From positions 1 through 36,557 of the forward strand of contig JAQVCW010000034.1 in assembly GCA_028689585.1 (NCBI GenBank): a stretch of 36,557 bases of DNA, given 5' to 3'. The notes beneath the pieces are model-generated. The model saw only the letters and a list, made by a program, of their open reading frames with translations, did no database searches and had not been told where the DNA came from. The first letter of the stretch is position 1; each line of letters opens with the position of its first letter. Of the stretch, positions 7,661 through 15,005 are shown in pieces. The DNA is from Lachnospiraceae bacterium. GTDB lineage: Bacteria > Bacillota > Clostridia > Lachnospirales > Lachnospiraceae. The position numbers were made by a program, and so were the translations under genes.

Positions 7661-8955
7661 GTGAATTTATGAAAAAACAGTCCCCCGCAAGAATTATTGC
7701 CCTGGGTTTTGCATTAGCCATTCTGCTGGGTTCTATTCTGCTTCTGCTGCCCTGCAGCCTGAAGGAGGGAAAAACCATCAGCTACATTGATTCCCTCTAC
7801 ACCTCCACCAGCGCCGTCTGCGTCACCGGACTGATTGCGGTGGATGCGGGTGATACCTTCACACCCCTGGGGCAGTTCTTTTTAGCCGCCCTGATTCAGG
7901 TGGGCGGCCTGGGCGTGACTTCTGTAGGTGCCGGAATTATTCTTGCCATGGGAAAAAGAATGGATTTCAAAAGCCGCAATCTGATCCGCCAGTCCATGAA
8001 TCTGGATTCAGGCAAAGGCATTGTTCTCTTTATGAAAAGTGTCTTTCTCACCACACTGATCATCGAACTGGCAGGCGCCCTGCTCAGCTTCACGGTCTTT
8101 GTGCAGGATTACCCCCTTACCAAAGCCATCGGAATCAGCCTGTTTCACTCGGTTGCCGCTTTTAACAACTCCGGTTTCGACATTCTTGGGAACCTCCAGA
8201 ATCTGATTCCCTATCGCGACAATGTGATGCTGAATCTGGTGACCTGCGGCCTGATCTTTTTTGGCGGCATTGGCTTCCTTGTGATCCGTGAAATGTGGAC
8301 CACCAGACTGAACTGGAAAAAGTTTTCCATGCATACCAAGTCAGTTCTGTCCATCAGCCTCCTCCTCATTCTGGCAGGCACTCTTCTGCTGAAGATGACG
8401 GAACCCATTACCTGGCTGGGCGCCTTTTTCCACAGTGTATCCGCAAGAACTGCAGGTTTTTCCACCTATCCGCTTGGAACTTTCTCCAATGCCGGACTGA
8501 TGGTTCTGACCGTGCTGATGTTTATTGGAGCTTCTCCCGGTTCCACCGGCGGCGGGATCAAAACCAGCACCTTTCTGGTGCTTTTGCAGGGAATCAAGTC
8601 TGCTGCTACCAACAAGTCGGAAAAGGTATTTCGCTACGCGATTCCCAGGGATGCGTTTCGCAAAGCAGCCGTCATAACTCTGCTTGCTCTGACTATAGTA
8701 ATTTCAGGCACCTATCTGATGGTAGTGATGGAACCGGAACTTCCCCTGATGGATGTGCTGCTGGAAATCACCAGCGCTTTCGGCACCGTAGGGCTTTCCA
8801 CCGGAATAACACCGGATCTTGGGATTGGAGCAAAACTGCTTTCTATTTTAATTATGTACATTGGCAGACTCGGGCCTCTTACCATCGCTACTCTCTGGTA
8901 TTTCTCCCGGGGGGAACGGGTAAGCTTCCCGGAAGGAAATATTGCAATCGGATGA
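7657..8955 (+). CDS. trkH: Potassium uptake channel subunit, TrkH/KtrB family
   Basis: A 432-residue membrane protein with the four pseudo-repeated membrane-pore-membrane units of the superfamily. The selectivity-filter loops are visible: TSAVCVTGL, HSVAAFNNSGFD, HSVSARTAGFST and SAFGTVGLSTG, each with the diagnostic Gly. It should conduct K+ (or Na+/K+) inward together with the cytoplasmic RCK protein encoded next. The length fits KtrB or short TrkH. Its ATG overlaps the regulator stop (ATGA). The expected partner gene follows 16 bases later. Confidence 0.95.
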   Translation: MSEFMKKQSPARIIALGFALAILLGSILLLLPCSLKEGKTISYIDSLYTSTSAVCVTGLIAVDAGDTFTPLGQFFLAALIQVGGLGVTSVGAGIILAMGKRMDFKSRNLIRQSMNLDSGKGIVLFMKSVFLTTLIIELAGALLSFTVFVQDYPLTKAIGISLFHSVAAFNNSGFDILGNLQNLIPYRDNVMLNLVTCGLIFFGGIGFLVIREMWTTRLNWKKFSMHTKSVLSISLLLILAGTLLLKMTEPITWLGAFFHSVSARTAGFSTYPLGTFSNAGLMVLTVLMFIGASPGSTGGGIKTSTFLVLLQGIKSAATNKSEKVFRYAIPRDAFRKAAVITLLALTIVISGTYLMVVMEPELPLMDVLLEITSAFGTVGLSTGITPDLGIGAKLLSILIMYIGRLGPLTIATLWYFSRGERVSFPEGNIAIG

Positions 8956-8971
8956 CAGGAGAGAATGTAAA

Positions 8972-9652
8972 ATGATATTTCATAAATCCAAAAATGAAAA
9001 AATGACCTATGGAATTGTAGGACTGGGGCGCTTTGGCTACGCTCTGGCAATGGAACTGGCCGCCTCCGGCGCTGAACTGATCGTGCTGGACCAGGATGAA
9101 GAAAAGATCCGCGAACTGCGTGAAATCACAGAAAACGCTTATATTATTGCCAATCTGGACAAAAAGGCCCTGATGGAAACCGGTATTCAGAACTGTGATG
9201 TTGCCGTTGTGTGTATCGGAGAACATATGGATACCTCCATTCTGGTCACCTTAAATCTGGTTTCCATGAATATTCCCACTGTGATCTCTAAAGCAACCAG
9301 TGCAGAGCATGGCATCATACTGGAAAAGCTGGGCGCTGAAGTGGTGTACCCGGAACGGGATATGGCGGTGCGCCTGGCCAGCCGTCTGGAAACCTCCAGA
9401 ATGCTGGATTTTGTCCAGCTTAGTGAGAAAATCAACGTATCCAAGATGAGGATATCGGATCAGGATGTGGGCAGAACGGTATTTGAACTGAACCTTCGCT
9501 CTCGCTTCGGGCTTAATATCATTGCCATTGAAAACGGCGGAAACGTTATGGAAGTAATTAAACCAGATTACGTGTTTGCCGAAAATGACATTCTCTTTCT
9601 TGCCGGGAGCAAGGAGGGACTGCTGAAATTAAATGACTGTGCAGGGAATTAA
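8972..9652 (+). CDS. trkA: Trk/Ktr potassium channel regulatory subunit (RCK domains)
   Basis: A 226-residue cytoplasmic protein. A Rossmann RCK_N domain opens with GIVGLGRFGYALAMELA (GxGxxG nucleotide-binding loop) and the acidic residue after IVLDQD, followed by a short linker and a C-terminal TrkA_C domain (about 140-226, FAENDILFLAGSKEGL). Such subunits gate the TrkH/KtrB pore by binding ATP/ADP or NAD(H), and in Firmicutes often c-di-AMP through the C-domain. I chose the ATG at 8972, behind AGGAGAG, over an in-frame ATG at 8942 that would overlap trkH. It is a single-unit TrkA, half the length of the E. coli tandem form. Confidence 0.94.
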   Translation: MIFHKSKNEKMTYGIVGLGRFGYALAMELAASGAELIVLDQDEEKIRELREITENAYIIANLDKKALMETGIQNCDVAVVCIGEHMDTSILVTLNLVSMNIPTVISKATSAEHGIILEKLGAEVVYPERDMAVRLASRLETSRMLDFVQLSEKINVSKMRISDQDVGRTVFELNLRSRFGLNIIAIENGGNVMEVIKPDYVFAENDILFLAGSKEGLLKLNDCAGN

Positions 9653-9760
9653 CTCCTGTCAAATTCAGCCCGGCGGCTCCCTGTGTGAGTTTCCTCAGGT
9701 GACCACGGCACGGTGCTCTCAGCCTCGTTCGCATACCTGAAAAAAATAAGGAGATTTTTC

Positions 9761-10810
9761 ATGTCAATTACAGATTTTATAGGACAAATGCTTCAAAATC
9801 CCATGATGCTTTTTTCTTCCCTGCTGACTATGGGCGTGATTTTTGTCAACGGCTGGACCGATGCCCCAAATGCCATTGCTACCTGCGTTTCTACGAGAGC
9901 GATCGGTATCCAAAAAGCCATTATCATGGCGGCTGTTTTCAACTTTCTGGGTGTCCTTGTCATGACTTCCATCAATGCTTCCGTCGCCATGACCATTTAT
10001 AATATGGTAGATTTCGGCAGTGATGCCCGCATCTCTTTGATTGCCCTGTGCGCGGCCATGGCCGCCATCGTCATCTGGGCCACTGCCGCCTGGTATTTTG
10101 GCATCCCCACCAGCGAAAGCCACGCACTGATTGCCGGTATTTCCGGAGCAGCCGTCGCGATCCAGAACAGTTTTTCCGGAATTAACGGAGGAGAATGGAT
10201 CAAGGTCCTCTACGGAATTGTCCTTTCCACACTTCTTGGCTTTGTATTCGGCATTCTTTCCGCCAAATTAACGGTACTGCTGTTCCGCAGTCAGAGCAGG
10301 ATAAAATCCGACCGGTTCTTTGGCAGAGCCCAGGTGGCCGGCGGCGCCGCCATGGCCTTTATGCACGGAGCCCAGGACGGTCAGAAGTTTATGGCGATTT
10401 TCCTGCTCAGCGCCGCATTTGCAAACGGTCAGGCAGATACTTCCACCTTTGTGGTTCCCATCTGGCTGATGCTCCTGTGCTCCATCGTCATGGCATTTGG
10501 CACCTCCATCGGCGGTTACCGGATCATCAAGGCAGTGGGCATGGATATGGTAAAGCTCAAGCCCTACCAGGGCTTTTCCGCAGATCTGGCGGCGGTACTA
10601 TGCCTGCTCCTGTCCTCTCTTACCGGCATCCCCGTCAGCACTACTCACACCAAAACCACTGCGATCATGGGCGTAGGCGCCGCCCGCAGGATCAGCAACG
10701 TAAACTGGAGCATTGTAAAAGATCTGGTGCTTACCTGGGTATTCACCTTCCCCGGCTGCGGTCTGCTGGGATTCTTCATGGCAAAACTGTTTTTTATTTT
10801 ATTTTCATAA
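9761..10810 (+). CDS. pit: Inorganic phosphate transporter, Pit family
   Basis: A 349-residue membrane protein with about ten helices and the two signature loops of the family: GWTDAPNAIATCVSTRA near residue 30 and STTHTKTTAIMGVGAAR near residue 300. Pit carriers move phosphate as a metal-phosphate complex with protons or Na+. The ATG at 9761 has AAGGAG upstream; an in-frame ATG at 9713 lacks one. A 108-base gap separates it from trkA, with no clear terminator or promoter, so cotranscription with the Trk genes is possible. The next gene encodes the usual DUF47 partner. Confidence 0.93.
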   Translation: MSITDFIGQMLQNPMMLFSSLLTMGVIFVNGWTDAPNAIATCVSTRAIGIQKAIIMAAVFNFLGVLVMTSINASVAMTIYNMVDFGSDARISLIALCAAMAAIVIWATAAWYFGIPTSESHALIAGISGAAVAIQNSFSGINGGEWIKVLYGIVLSTLLGFVFGILSAKLTVLLFRSQSRIKSDRFFGRAQVAGGAAMAFMHGAQDGQKFMAIFLLSAAFANGQADTSTFVVPIWLMLLCSIVMAFGTSIGGYRIIKAVGMDMVKLKPYQGFSADLAAVLCLLLSSLTGIPVSTTHTKTTAIMGVGAARRISNVNWSIVKDLVLTWVFTFPGCGLLGFFMAKLFFILFS

Positions 10811-10823
10811 GGAGTGTTAAGAT

Positions 10824-11444
10824 ATGGCAAAAAAGAAAAATAACTATTTTAAACTGGCCGAGCAGCAGGTGGAATGCTGTGTTTCGGCCTCCGCTCTTCT
10901 GGAAGAAATTCTATGTAATTATTCTGCAGCAGAGCTTTGTGCACAGCGTAAAAAAATGCATGAGATCGAGCATAAGGCAGATGAAATTCAGCACGATATC
11001 CTCTCACGGCTCTCCGATGAATTTATTACCCCCATCGACCAGGAGGATATTCTGCGCCTGGCACAGATTCTCGATGATGTCACCGATGCCCTGGATGAAG
11101 TGGTTCTGGAATGCCACATGTTTCATATCGCCAAAATCCCGGCAGACGCACCTGAGCTTTCCCGTATCGTGAACCACTGCGTAAAAGCTCTGTATCAGGC
11201 TGTAAAGGAATTTAAAAATTTCAAAAAACCAAAAGCACTGCATTCTCTGTTGGTTGAAATTAATACGATAGAAGGCGAAGCAGACAGCGCTTATGTAAAT
11301 GCAATCTATCACCTGTTTGAAAAAGAGGCCGACAGTCGGGTTCTGATTGGAAATAAGGCCATTTATGACGGCCTGGAAAACTGCTGCGACCTCTGTGAAA
11401 ATGCTGCTGATATCATTGATCAGATTATCATGAAAAATACATAA
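10824..11444 (+). CDS. DUF47 / PhoU-like Pit accessory protein
   Basis: A 206-residue, largely helical, charged protein with the KKMHEIEHKADEIQHDI and DDVTDALDEVV segments typical of the DUF47 (YkaA/TIGR00153) family. It resembles PhoU and is almost always encoded next to Pit permeases, where it is thought to modulate phosphate uptake. It starts 13 bases after pit behind AAGGAGTG, so the two form a unit. It is the last gene of the plus-strand operon and faces the ferredoxin genes. Confidence 0.92.
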   Translation: MAKKKNNYFKLAEQQVECCVSASALLEEILCNYSAAELCAQRKKMHEIEHKADEIQHDILSRLSDEFITPIDQEDILRLAQILDDVTDALDEVVLECHMFHIAKIPADAPELSRIVNHCVKALYQAVKEFKNFKKPKALHSLLVEINTIEGEADSAYVNAIYHLFEKEADSRVLIGNKAIYDGLENCCDLCENAADIIDQIIMKNT

Positions 11445-11469
11445 AAACAGGACGGCTGCCTACTGTTTT
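11444..11469. terminator. Weak hairpin between convergent genes
   Basis: AAAACAG (11444-11450) pairs with CTGTTTT (11463-11469), with a possible GGC/GCC pairing inside. It lies between the DUF47 stop and the ferredoxin stop and could serve both strands, but the stem is short. Confidence 0.35.
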
Positions 11470-11487
11470 GCCGCTGGAAAACACAGT

Positions 11488-11673
11488 TTAAGCGTTCTCT
11501 ATCGCATCCACAGGGCAGTCTTCCATCGCCTCCCTGGCCCTCTCGTCCACTTCCTCCTCCAGCTCACACTGCTGCGCTTTTGCCACCTCCTCATCCGTCA
11601 TTACAAATACCTCCGGGCAGGTCTCAACACACAGACCACATCCGATACAATTTTCATTCACAAAATATTTCAT
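11488..11673 (-). CDS. Ferredoxin, single [4Fe-4S] cluster type
   Basis: A 61-residue ferredoxin beginning MKYFVNENCIGCGLC. The cluster ligands are Cys9, Cys12, Cys15 and a distant Cys53 in MEDCPVDAI, with an additional Cys19. This is the arrangement of small Thermotoga-type electron carriers and not the two-cluster clostridial ferredoxin. It is rich in acidic residues, as electron-donor ferredoxins are. Start chosen at 11673, behind AGGAGTTC. It lies downstream of, and in the same direction as, another iron-sulfur protein gene. Its redox partner is not identified in the window. Confidence 0.9.
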   Translation of the reverse strand: MKYFVNENCIGCGLCVETCPEVFVMTDEEVAKAQQCELEEEVDERAREAMEDCPVDAIENA

Positions 11674-11753
11674 AAGAACTCCTTTCTCCATACCGTTATT
11701 TTTTTCACCTGTTCCTGCTGCTTCTTCTCCCGCGGCTCTTCCTCCTGCCGCAT
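11670..11753 (-). CDS. Possible 27-residue coupled small ORF
   Basis: Between the two iron-sulfur genes an ATG at 11753 opens a 27-codon frame, MRQEEEPREKKQQEQVKK and nine more residues. Its TGA overlaps the ferredoxin ATG as ATGA. The peptide is very highly charged and has no recognised family. It may be a leader that couples ferredoxin translation, or chance. The ribosome binding site (AGGAAACTGG) is mediocre. Confidence 0.25.
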   Translation of the reverse strand: MRQEEEPREKKQQEQVKKITVWRKEFL

Positions 11754-11765
11754 TTTTCCAGTTTC

Positions 11766-12413
11766 CTATACCTCCAGTATTTTTCCGTCGGTTGAAATGG
11801 TTACCACCTGCCATGGGATCATTTTCCGGCTGTTTTTCAAAGCGGTAACCGCCGCACGTTCTATGCCTCCGCAACAGGGCACTTCCATCCGGACAATTGT
11901 CAGGCTTTTAATCGTATGACTTCGGATAATCTCAGTCAGCTTTTCACTGTAATCTCCTTCATCCAGCTTTGGACATCCGATCAGCACCACCCTGCCCCGG
12001 ATAAAATCCTGATGAAAGCCGGCATAGGCATACGCGCTGCAGTCTGCAGCGATCAGCAGATGAGCCTGATCAAAAAACGGGGCCTGAACCGGCGCCAGTT
12101 TGATCTGGACCGGCCACTGTCCGAGCTGGCTTCCTGGACATCCTTGAATAACAGTATTCCCATTTTTCCGGATTTTATTCTTCTTATGCTTTGCGACCGC
12201 CGCTTCATTATAATCCGCAGCTTCCCGCTCTTCAAAAGTAATGGCACCCACCGGGCATCCCGGCAGGCAGTCTCCGAGGCCATCACAGTAATCATCCCTC
12301 AGCAGCTTTGCTTTTTCACCTATTATTCCAATCGCACCTTCATGACAGGCATTTGCACAGATGCCGCAGCCATTGCATTTTTCCTCATCAATTCGAATTA
12401 TTTTTCTAATCAT
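11766..12413 (-). CDS. 4Fe-4S ferredoxin-domain protein with C-terminal cysteine-containing domain
   Basis: A 215-residue cytoplasmic protein. The N-terminus is a two-cluster ferredoxin-like module: Cys13, Cys16, Cys19, Cys23 in EEKCNGCGICANACHEGAI and a second, slightly irregular set at Cys43, Cys49, Cys53 in DYCDGLGDCLPGCPVGAI. After a basic linker (KHKKNKIRKNG) comes a domain of about 120 residues containing VIQGCPGSQ, LIAADCSAYAY, VLIGCPKLD and VPCCGGIERA. These recurrent cysteines may hold another cofactor. Proteins of this shape are common in anaerobes and are annotated only as 4Fe-4S binding. AAGGAGG lies seven bases before the ATG. Repeat copy C sits just upstream. Confidence 0.85.
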   Translation of the reverse strand: MIRKIIRIDEEKCNGCGICANACHEGAIGIIGEKAKLLRDDYCDGLGDCLPGCPVGAITFEEREAADYNEAAVAKHKKNKIRKNGNTVIQGCPGSQLGQWPVQIKLAPVQAPFFDQAHLLIAADCSAYAYAGFHQDFIRGRVVLIGCPKLDEGDYSEKLTEIIRSHTIKSLTIVRMEVPCCGGIERAAVTALKNSRKMIPWQVVTISTDGKILEV

Positions 12414-12436
12414 ATAAAATTCCTCCTTTTGGGAAC

Positions 12437-12478
12437 GTCAGCCTATTTCCATTTTGCTTTCAGCAAACGGGCTGATGT
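12437..12478 (-). repeat. Structured 5' leader repeat, copy C
   Basis: In the mRNA sense of the iron-sulfur gene, TCAGCC pairs with GGCTGA, enclosing the inner hairpin TTTGCT-GAA-AGCAAA and a larger 3' bulge than in the other copies. GTTCCC and AAGGAGG follow directly. The inner hairpin TGCTGAAAGCA is identical to that of copy D, which lies 136 bases away on the other strand in front of the divergent gene. Confidence 0.7.
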
Positions 12479-12562
12479 CCCGGTCTTCTGAATAGAATAT
12501 ACCGGATTGAATCAGATCATTCAGTTGTAAAAACAACAAAAACAGAAATATTTTTTAGCCTA

Positions 12563-12591
12563 TAGACATTTCTGAAATAATGCAGTATTGT
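12563..12591 (+). promoter_or_regulatory. Candidate promoter of the VOC gene
   Basis: TAGACA (12563-12568) and TATTGT (12586-12591) are 17 bases apart. Each matches the sigma-A consensus at four or five of six positions. It would place leader repeat copy D at the very start of the transcript. Confidence 0.4.
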
Positions 12592-12614
12592 ATAGTTTAA
12601 AGTAGCAGAAAAAA

Positions 12615-12656
12615 TCTGCTCATCTGCTGAAAGCAAATTTAAGATGGGCAGATGTA
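12615..12656 (+). repeat. Structured 5' leader repeat, copy D
   Basis: Outer stem ATCTGCTCAT / ATGGGCAGAT, fully paired with one G-U, around the inner hairpin ATCTGCT-GAA-AGCAAAT with one mismatch. Compared with copies A and B, an A-T pair in the outer stem has become T-A and a C-G pair in the inner stem has become T-A, so both sides of the pairs changed together. GATGTAC follows, then the CAGGAGGG site of the VOC gene. Confidence 0.78.
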
Positions 12657-12677
12657 CAAATTCAGGAGGGTGAACAA

Positions 12678-13073
12678 ATGATTAAGAACAGACCTTTAGA
12701 TCATATCGGCTTGGCAGTGACCGATGTAGAGGCAGACGCGGCATGGTACCAGAGGGTACTGGGATTTACTGTAAAAGGAAAATTTCCATCATCGGATGGA
12801 CACAACGTTTATTTTCTTACTTCCAAAGACGGCAGTGTAACCTATGAAATGTACCAGAATGATAATCTGCCTGCAGATGCCATTGGAAAAATCGATCACA
12901 TTTCCTATGTCTCCAATGACATTGAAGCAGACTATCGCTTCTGTGCAGATGCAGGCTATTCCATTTCTACCGATGGCATCGAAGGCATTCCAAATTTCTG
13001 GGAGAAAGGATGCCGCTATTTTAAAATTGTGTCCCCTACCGGAGAGCAGATAGAATTGTGCCAAGTATTATAA
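12678..13073 (+). CDS. VOC-family protein (glyoxalase I-like)
   Basis: A 131-residue protein made of two beta-alpha-beta-beta-beta modules of the vicinal oxygen chelate fold. Likely metal ligands are His10 in LDHIGLAV, Glu56 in TYEMYQ, His74 in IDHISYV and Glu126 near the C-terminus in EQIELCQ, the pattern of a glyoxalase I-like active site. Because it faces a methylglyoxal synthase gene, a role in methylglyoxal (or related 2-oxoaldehyde) detoxification is attractive. Many VOC proteins have other substrates, however, and none can be assigned here. The start has a strong AGGAGGGTGA site, with leader repeat copy D directly in front. Confidence 0.85.
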   Translation: MIKNRPLDHIGLAVTDVEADAAWYQRVLGFTVKGKFPSSDGHNVYFLTSKDGSVTYEMYQNDNLPADAIGKIDHISYVSNDIEADYRFCADAGYSISTDGIEGIPNFWEKGCRYFKIVSPTGEQIELCQVL

Positions 13074-13157
13074 GGGGCAAAATAAGGGGACGGTTCTCTG
13101 GTTTTCAGAGAACCGTCCCCCTATTTTGCCCAGAGAACCGTCCCCTTTTTTGCCCGC
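13074..13157. repeat. Large palindrome with an extra copy, REP-like, probable bidirectional terminator
   Basis: The complete gap between two convergent stop codons is one element. GGGGCAAAATA, then GGGGACGGTTCTCTG, loop, then CAGAGAACCGTCCCC and TATTTTGCCC form a hairpin of about 26 pairs. It is followed by a third partial unit, AGAGAACCGTCCCC-TTTTTTGCCC. The GGGGACGGTTCTC core is, from memory, a recurrent palindromic motif in Clostridia, comparable to REP elements moved by Y1 transposases; no transposase is nearby. The T-rich flanks would terminate both transcripts. Confidence 0.8.
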
Positions 13158-13628
13158 TTACAAACTGCTGGCTCTGTCATTTACATTCTTTTTGAAATTA
13201 ATTACCTGATGCTCGTATTCCCGATCCATATAACTGGATGTAATCAGGAAATCCGCTGTTGCCTTATTATTCGCAATGGGGATATCATACACCTGAGCGA
13301 TGCGCAGCAGAGCCTTTACATCCGGGTCATGAGGCTGAGCTTCCAGCGGATCAGAAAAGAACACGATAAAATCCACTTTTCCCTCTACCACCTTAGCTCC
13401 GATCTGCTGATCTCCTCCCAGCGGTCCACTGTTATATCCCTTTACCGGAAGACCGGTCCGATCCGTTATCATCCGTGCCGTTGTGCCTGTACCGCATAAA
13501 AAATGATTTTTCAGAATGTCTTTATTTTCCTCGCACCATTCTATTATTTCTTTTTTCTTGCCGTCATGGGCAATCAATGCAATACTTTTCTGTTTCCCAA
13601 TGGTAAATGTAATGTAAGAATCATGCAT
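13158..13628 (-). CDS. mgsA: Methylglyoxal synthase
   Basis: A 156-residue enzyme that converts dihydroxyacetone phosphate to methylglyoxal and phosphate, a bypass of lower glycolysis when phosphate is short or sugar phosphates accumulate. The family hallmarks are all present: IALIAHDGKK with His21, SGPLGGDQQIGA with the catalytic Asp73, and QPHDPDVKALLRIA with His100, closely resembling the E. coli enzyme. It is cytoplasmic and normally hexameric. The ATG is preceded by GGAGGAG. It is convergent with the VOC gene, and the Pit phosphate transporter genes lie nearby on the plus strand, which may be meaningful because phosphate inhibits this enzyme family. Confidence 0.95.
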   Translation of the reverse strand: MHDSYITFTIGKQKSIALIAHDGKKKEIIEWCEENKDILKNHFLCGTGTTARMITDRTGLPVKGYNSGPLGGDQQIGAKVVEGKVDFIVFFSDPLEAQPHDPDVKALLRIAQVYDIPIANNKATADFLITSSYMDREYEHQVINFKKNVNDRASSL

Positions 13629-13724
13629 ACTACTTCTCCTCCTCTAGCGGTACTGTTTTGAGATCCCAAATGTCTCTTTTTTCTTTTCTATTTCAGTATC
13701 TCCCATGCCGTCATAAATTGTCAA

Positions 13725-14546
13725 CTACTTTTTTTCAAGATAAAATTCATAGCGGACACTGCCCTGTTCCCAGGTTCCTTCCACTGAATACAGATATCCG
13801 GGTTCCAGTGAGTTCAGCGTCCATCCCTCTGTCCCGGAACCATCTGCTTTTACTGCTTCTCCGTCTGAGTCCGCATCCGTCCCCAGTTCACTCAGCGGCC
13901 ATTTTGTGACCTTCACTGTCTGCGGCAGACTGGAAAAACTCAATGTAATGTCTACCGGTTCTGACACGATCACATCGGCTATATTTTCCTTTTTCATCTG
14001 TAACGGATGTACCCCATCCACATCTTCCGATTTAGATTGTCCGTTTTCTTCCCATGTCCAGCTATAGCTGCTGTTTTGTGCAGCCACCGACACCCTGGCC
14101 AGCTCCGTGGCATAATCCAGACTGAGCGTGGGTTTCTCATTGGGCTCCGCCGGGGTATAAATGCTGTCAATAATATCCTGATAACGATCTGCATCGGACG
14201 GAACGCCCCGTTTTACCAGACGCATTTCCGTCACCCCCATATACTGCCCCGGATAAGATTCTGCCATTATTCCGGAACCATATATATCCAGAATATCCCC
14301 TTTTTGCAAATCTGACATCTCAATTTCATTTTTCTCCAGATCCAGAATTTTTTCATAATCAGGTACGGTAAATACATTGCCGTTTGTCTGTTCAATCATC
14401 ACATAGCTGCCTTCTCCATAGGGCACATACATGGCCTGCAGCCCCTTCGACTTATCTTTCGCTGTGCCCCATATGATCGCGAGTATCACTGCAGCGGCCA
14501 GCACTGCCGCCAATATAATCCATCCTGTTTTTGTTCTCTTTTTCAT
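13725..14546 (-). CDS. Membrane-anchored protein of unknown function
   Basis: A 273-residue protein that starts MKKRTKTGWIILAAVLAAAV, an uncleaved-looking signal anchor without a lipobox. A soluble, probably extracellular part follows. Its first ~100 residues (VFTVPDYEKILDLEKNEIEMSD and MGVTEMRLVKRG) suggest a small beta-barrel, and the rest contains a WTWEENGQ segment and an acidic loop (DADSDGEAV). It ends EGTWEQGSVRYEFYLEKK. I do not recognise the family. Start chosen at 14546 behind AAGGAGG; the longer frame to 14645 has no such site. It lies in the same direction as mgsA, with 96 bases between them. Confidence 0.75.
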   Translation of the reverse strand: MKKRTKTGWIILAAVLAAAVILAIIWGTAKDKSKGLQAMYVPYGEGSYVMIEQTNGNVFTVPDYEKILDLEKNEIEMSDLQKGDILDIYGSGIMAESYPGQYMGVTEMRLVKRGVPSDADRYQDIIDSIYTPAEPNEKPTLSLDYATELARVSVAAQNSSYSWTWEENGQSKSEDVDGVHPLQMKKENIADVIVSEPVDITLSFSSLPQTVKVTKWPLSELGTDADSDGEAVKADGSGTEGWTLNSLEPGYLYSVEGTWEQGSVRYEFYLEKK

Positions 14547-14867
14547 ATCTGCCTCCTTTTCTATTGTGACAAGGGATCTTCCCAACTTTGCTGCGTCCCT
14601 CCTTACCACATGTGAATCATGTCCAGATCTGTTTTTTCTAAACATTTTAACCGGAAAGAATTATCCCGCATGGTCAAACAACAGTTTCTTCTTGAAAAAC
14701 ATTTACGGCATAATATCTCCGTGTTCCTTATAGTATACCATAGCAGCAAAAAAAGAATAGACTTAAAAGGATATTTTAGTCTATTCTTATTGTTCTATTA
14801 AATGGAAAACCATTAGAAATCACATGCCTTACCACATTCAAAAGCAACATCATTACATTTCTGGTGT
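14547..14867. other. Intergenic stretch without a supported gene
   Basis: This stretch contains the leader of the 13725-14546 gene and the reverse-strand terminator at 14753-14788. Short plus-strand frames here have no convincing ribosome binding site or family resemblance. No repeat was seen beyond the terminator hairpin. Confidence 0.6.
14753..14788 (-). terminator. Rho-independent terminator of the catabolic operon
   Basis: On the reverse strand AAGAATAGACT pairs with AGTCTATTCTT, extended by TAAAA/TTTT near the loop, and is followed by a run of seven T (complement of the A run at 14748-14754). It lies about 220 bases after the nucleoside hydrolase stop and most probably ends that operon. 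The symmetric stem could also act on the plus strand, where the T tract is weaker. Confidence 0.8.
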
Positions 14868-14996
14868 TTATTTTTTCACTCCTTCTGCCTGTTTTCTCAT
14901 TGAGGCAAGTATTTCAAAGCCATGTGTATAAAAGCATTCCGGATCAGCTAAATATATCCTTTCATTTTCAAAACATTCGTATCTTGTCCTTTCCAT
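14868..14996 (-). CDS. Possible 42-residue small ORF after the nucleoside hydrolase
   Basis: An ATG at 14996 opens MERTRYECFENERIYLADPE and continues to a TAA at 14868, 42 residues with two Cys and many charged residues. It begins nine bases after the nucleoside hydrolase stop and is in the same frame, so it would also be appended to that protein by read-through. The composition looks protein-like and not random, but the ribosome binding site is weak and I recognise no family. It is upstream of the operon terminator, so it is at least transcribed. Confidence 0.4.
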   Translation of the reverse strand: MERTRYECFENERIYLADPECFYTHGFEILASMRKQAEGVKK

Positions 14997-15005
14997 ATCA
15001 TCTGC

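Noticed and set aside
10195-11172. Long plus-strand frame (325 codons)
   Set aside because: It overlaps pit and the DUF47 gene out of frame, has odd composition (many Arg, His, Ser) and no ribosome binding site; it is a shadow of the real genes.
13074-13157. Possible CRISPR-like repeat
   Set aside because: The units are adjacent, inverted and few, without spacers of constant length; it is a palindrome/terminator.
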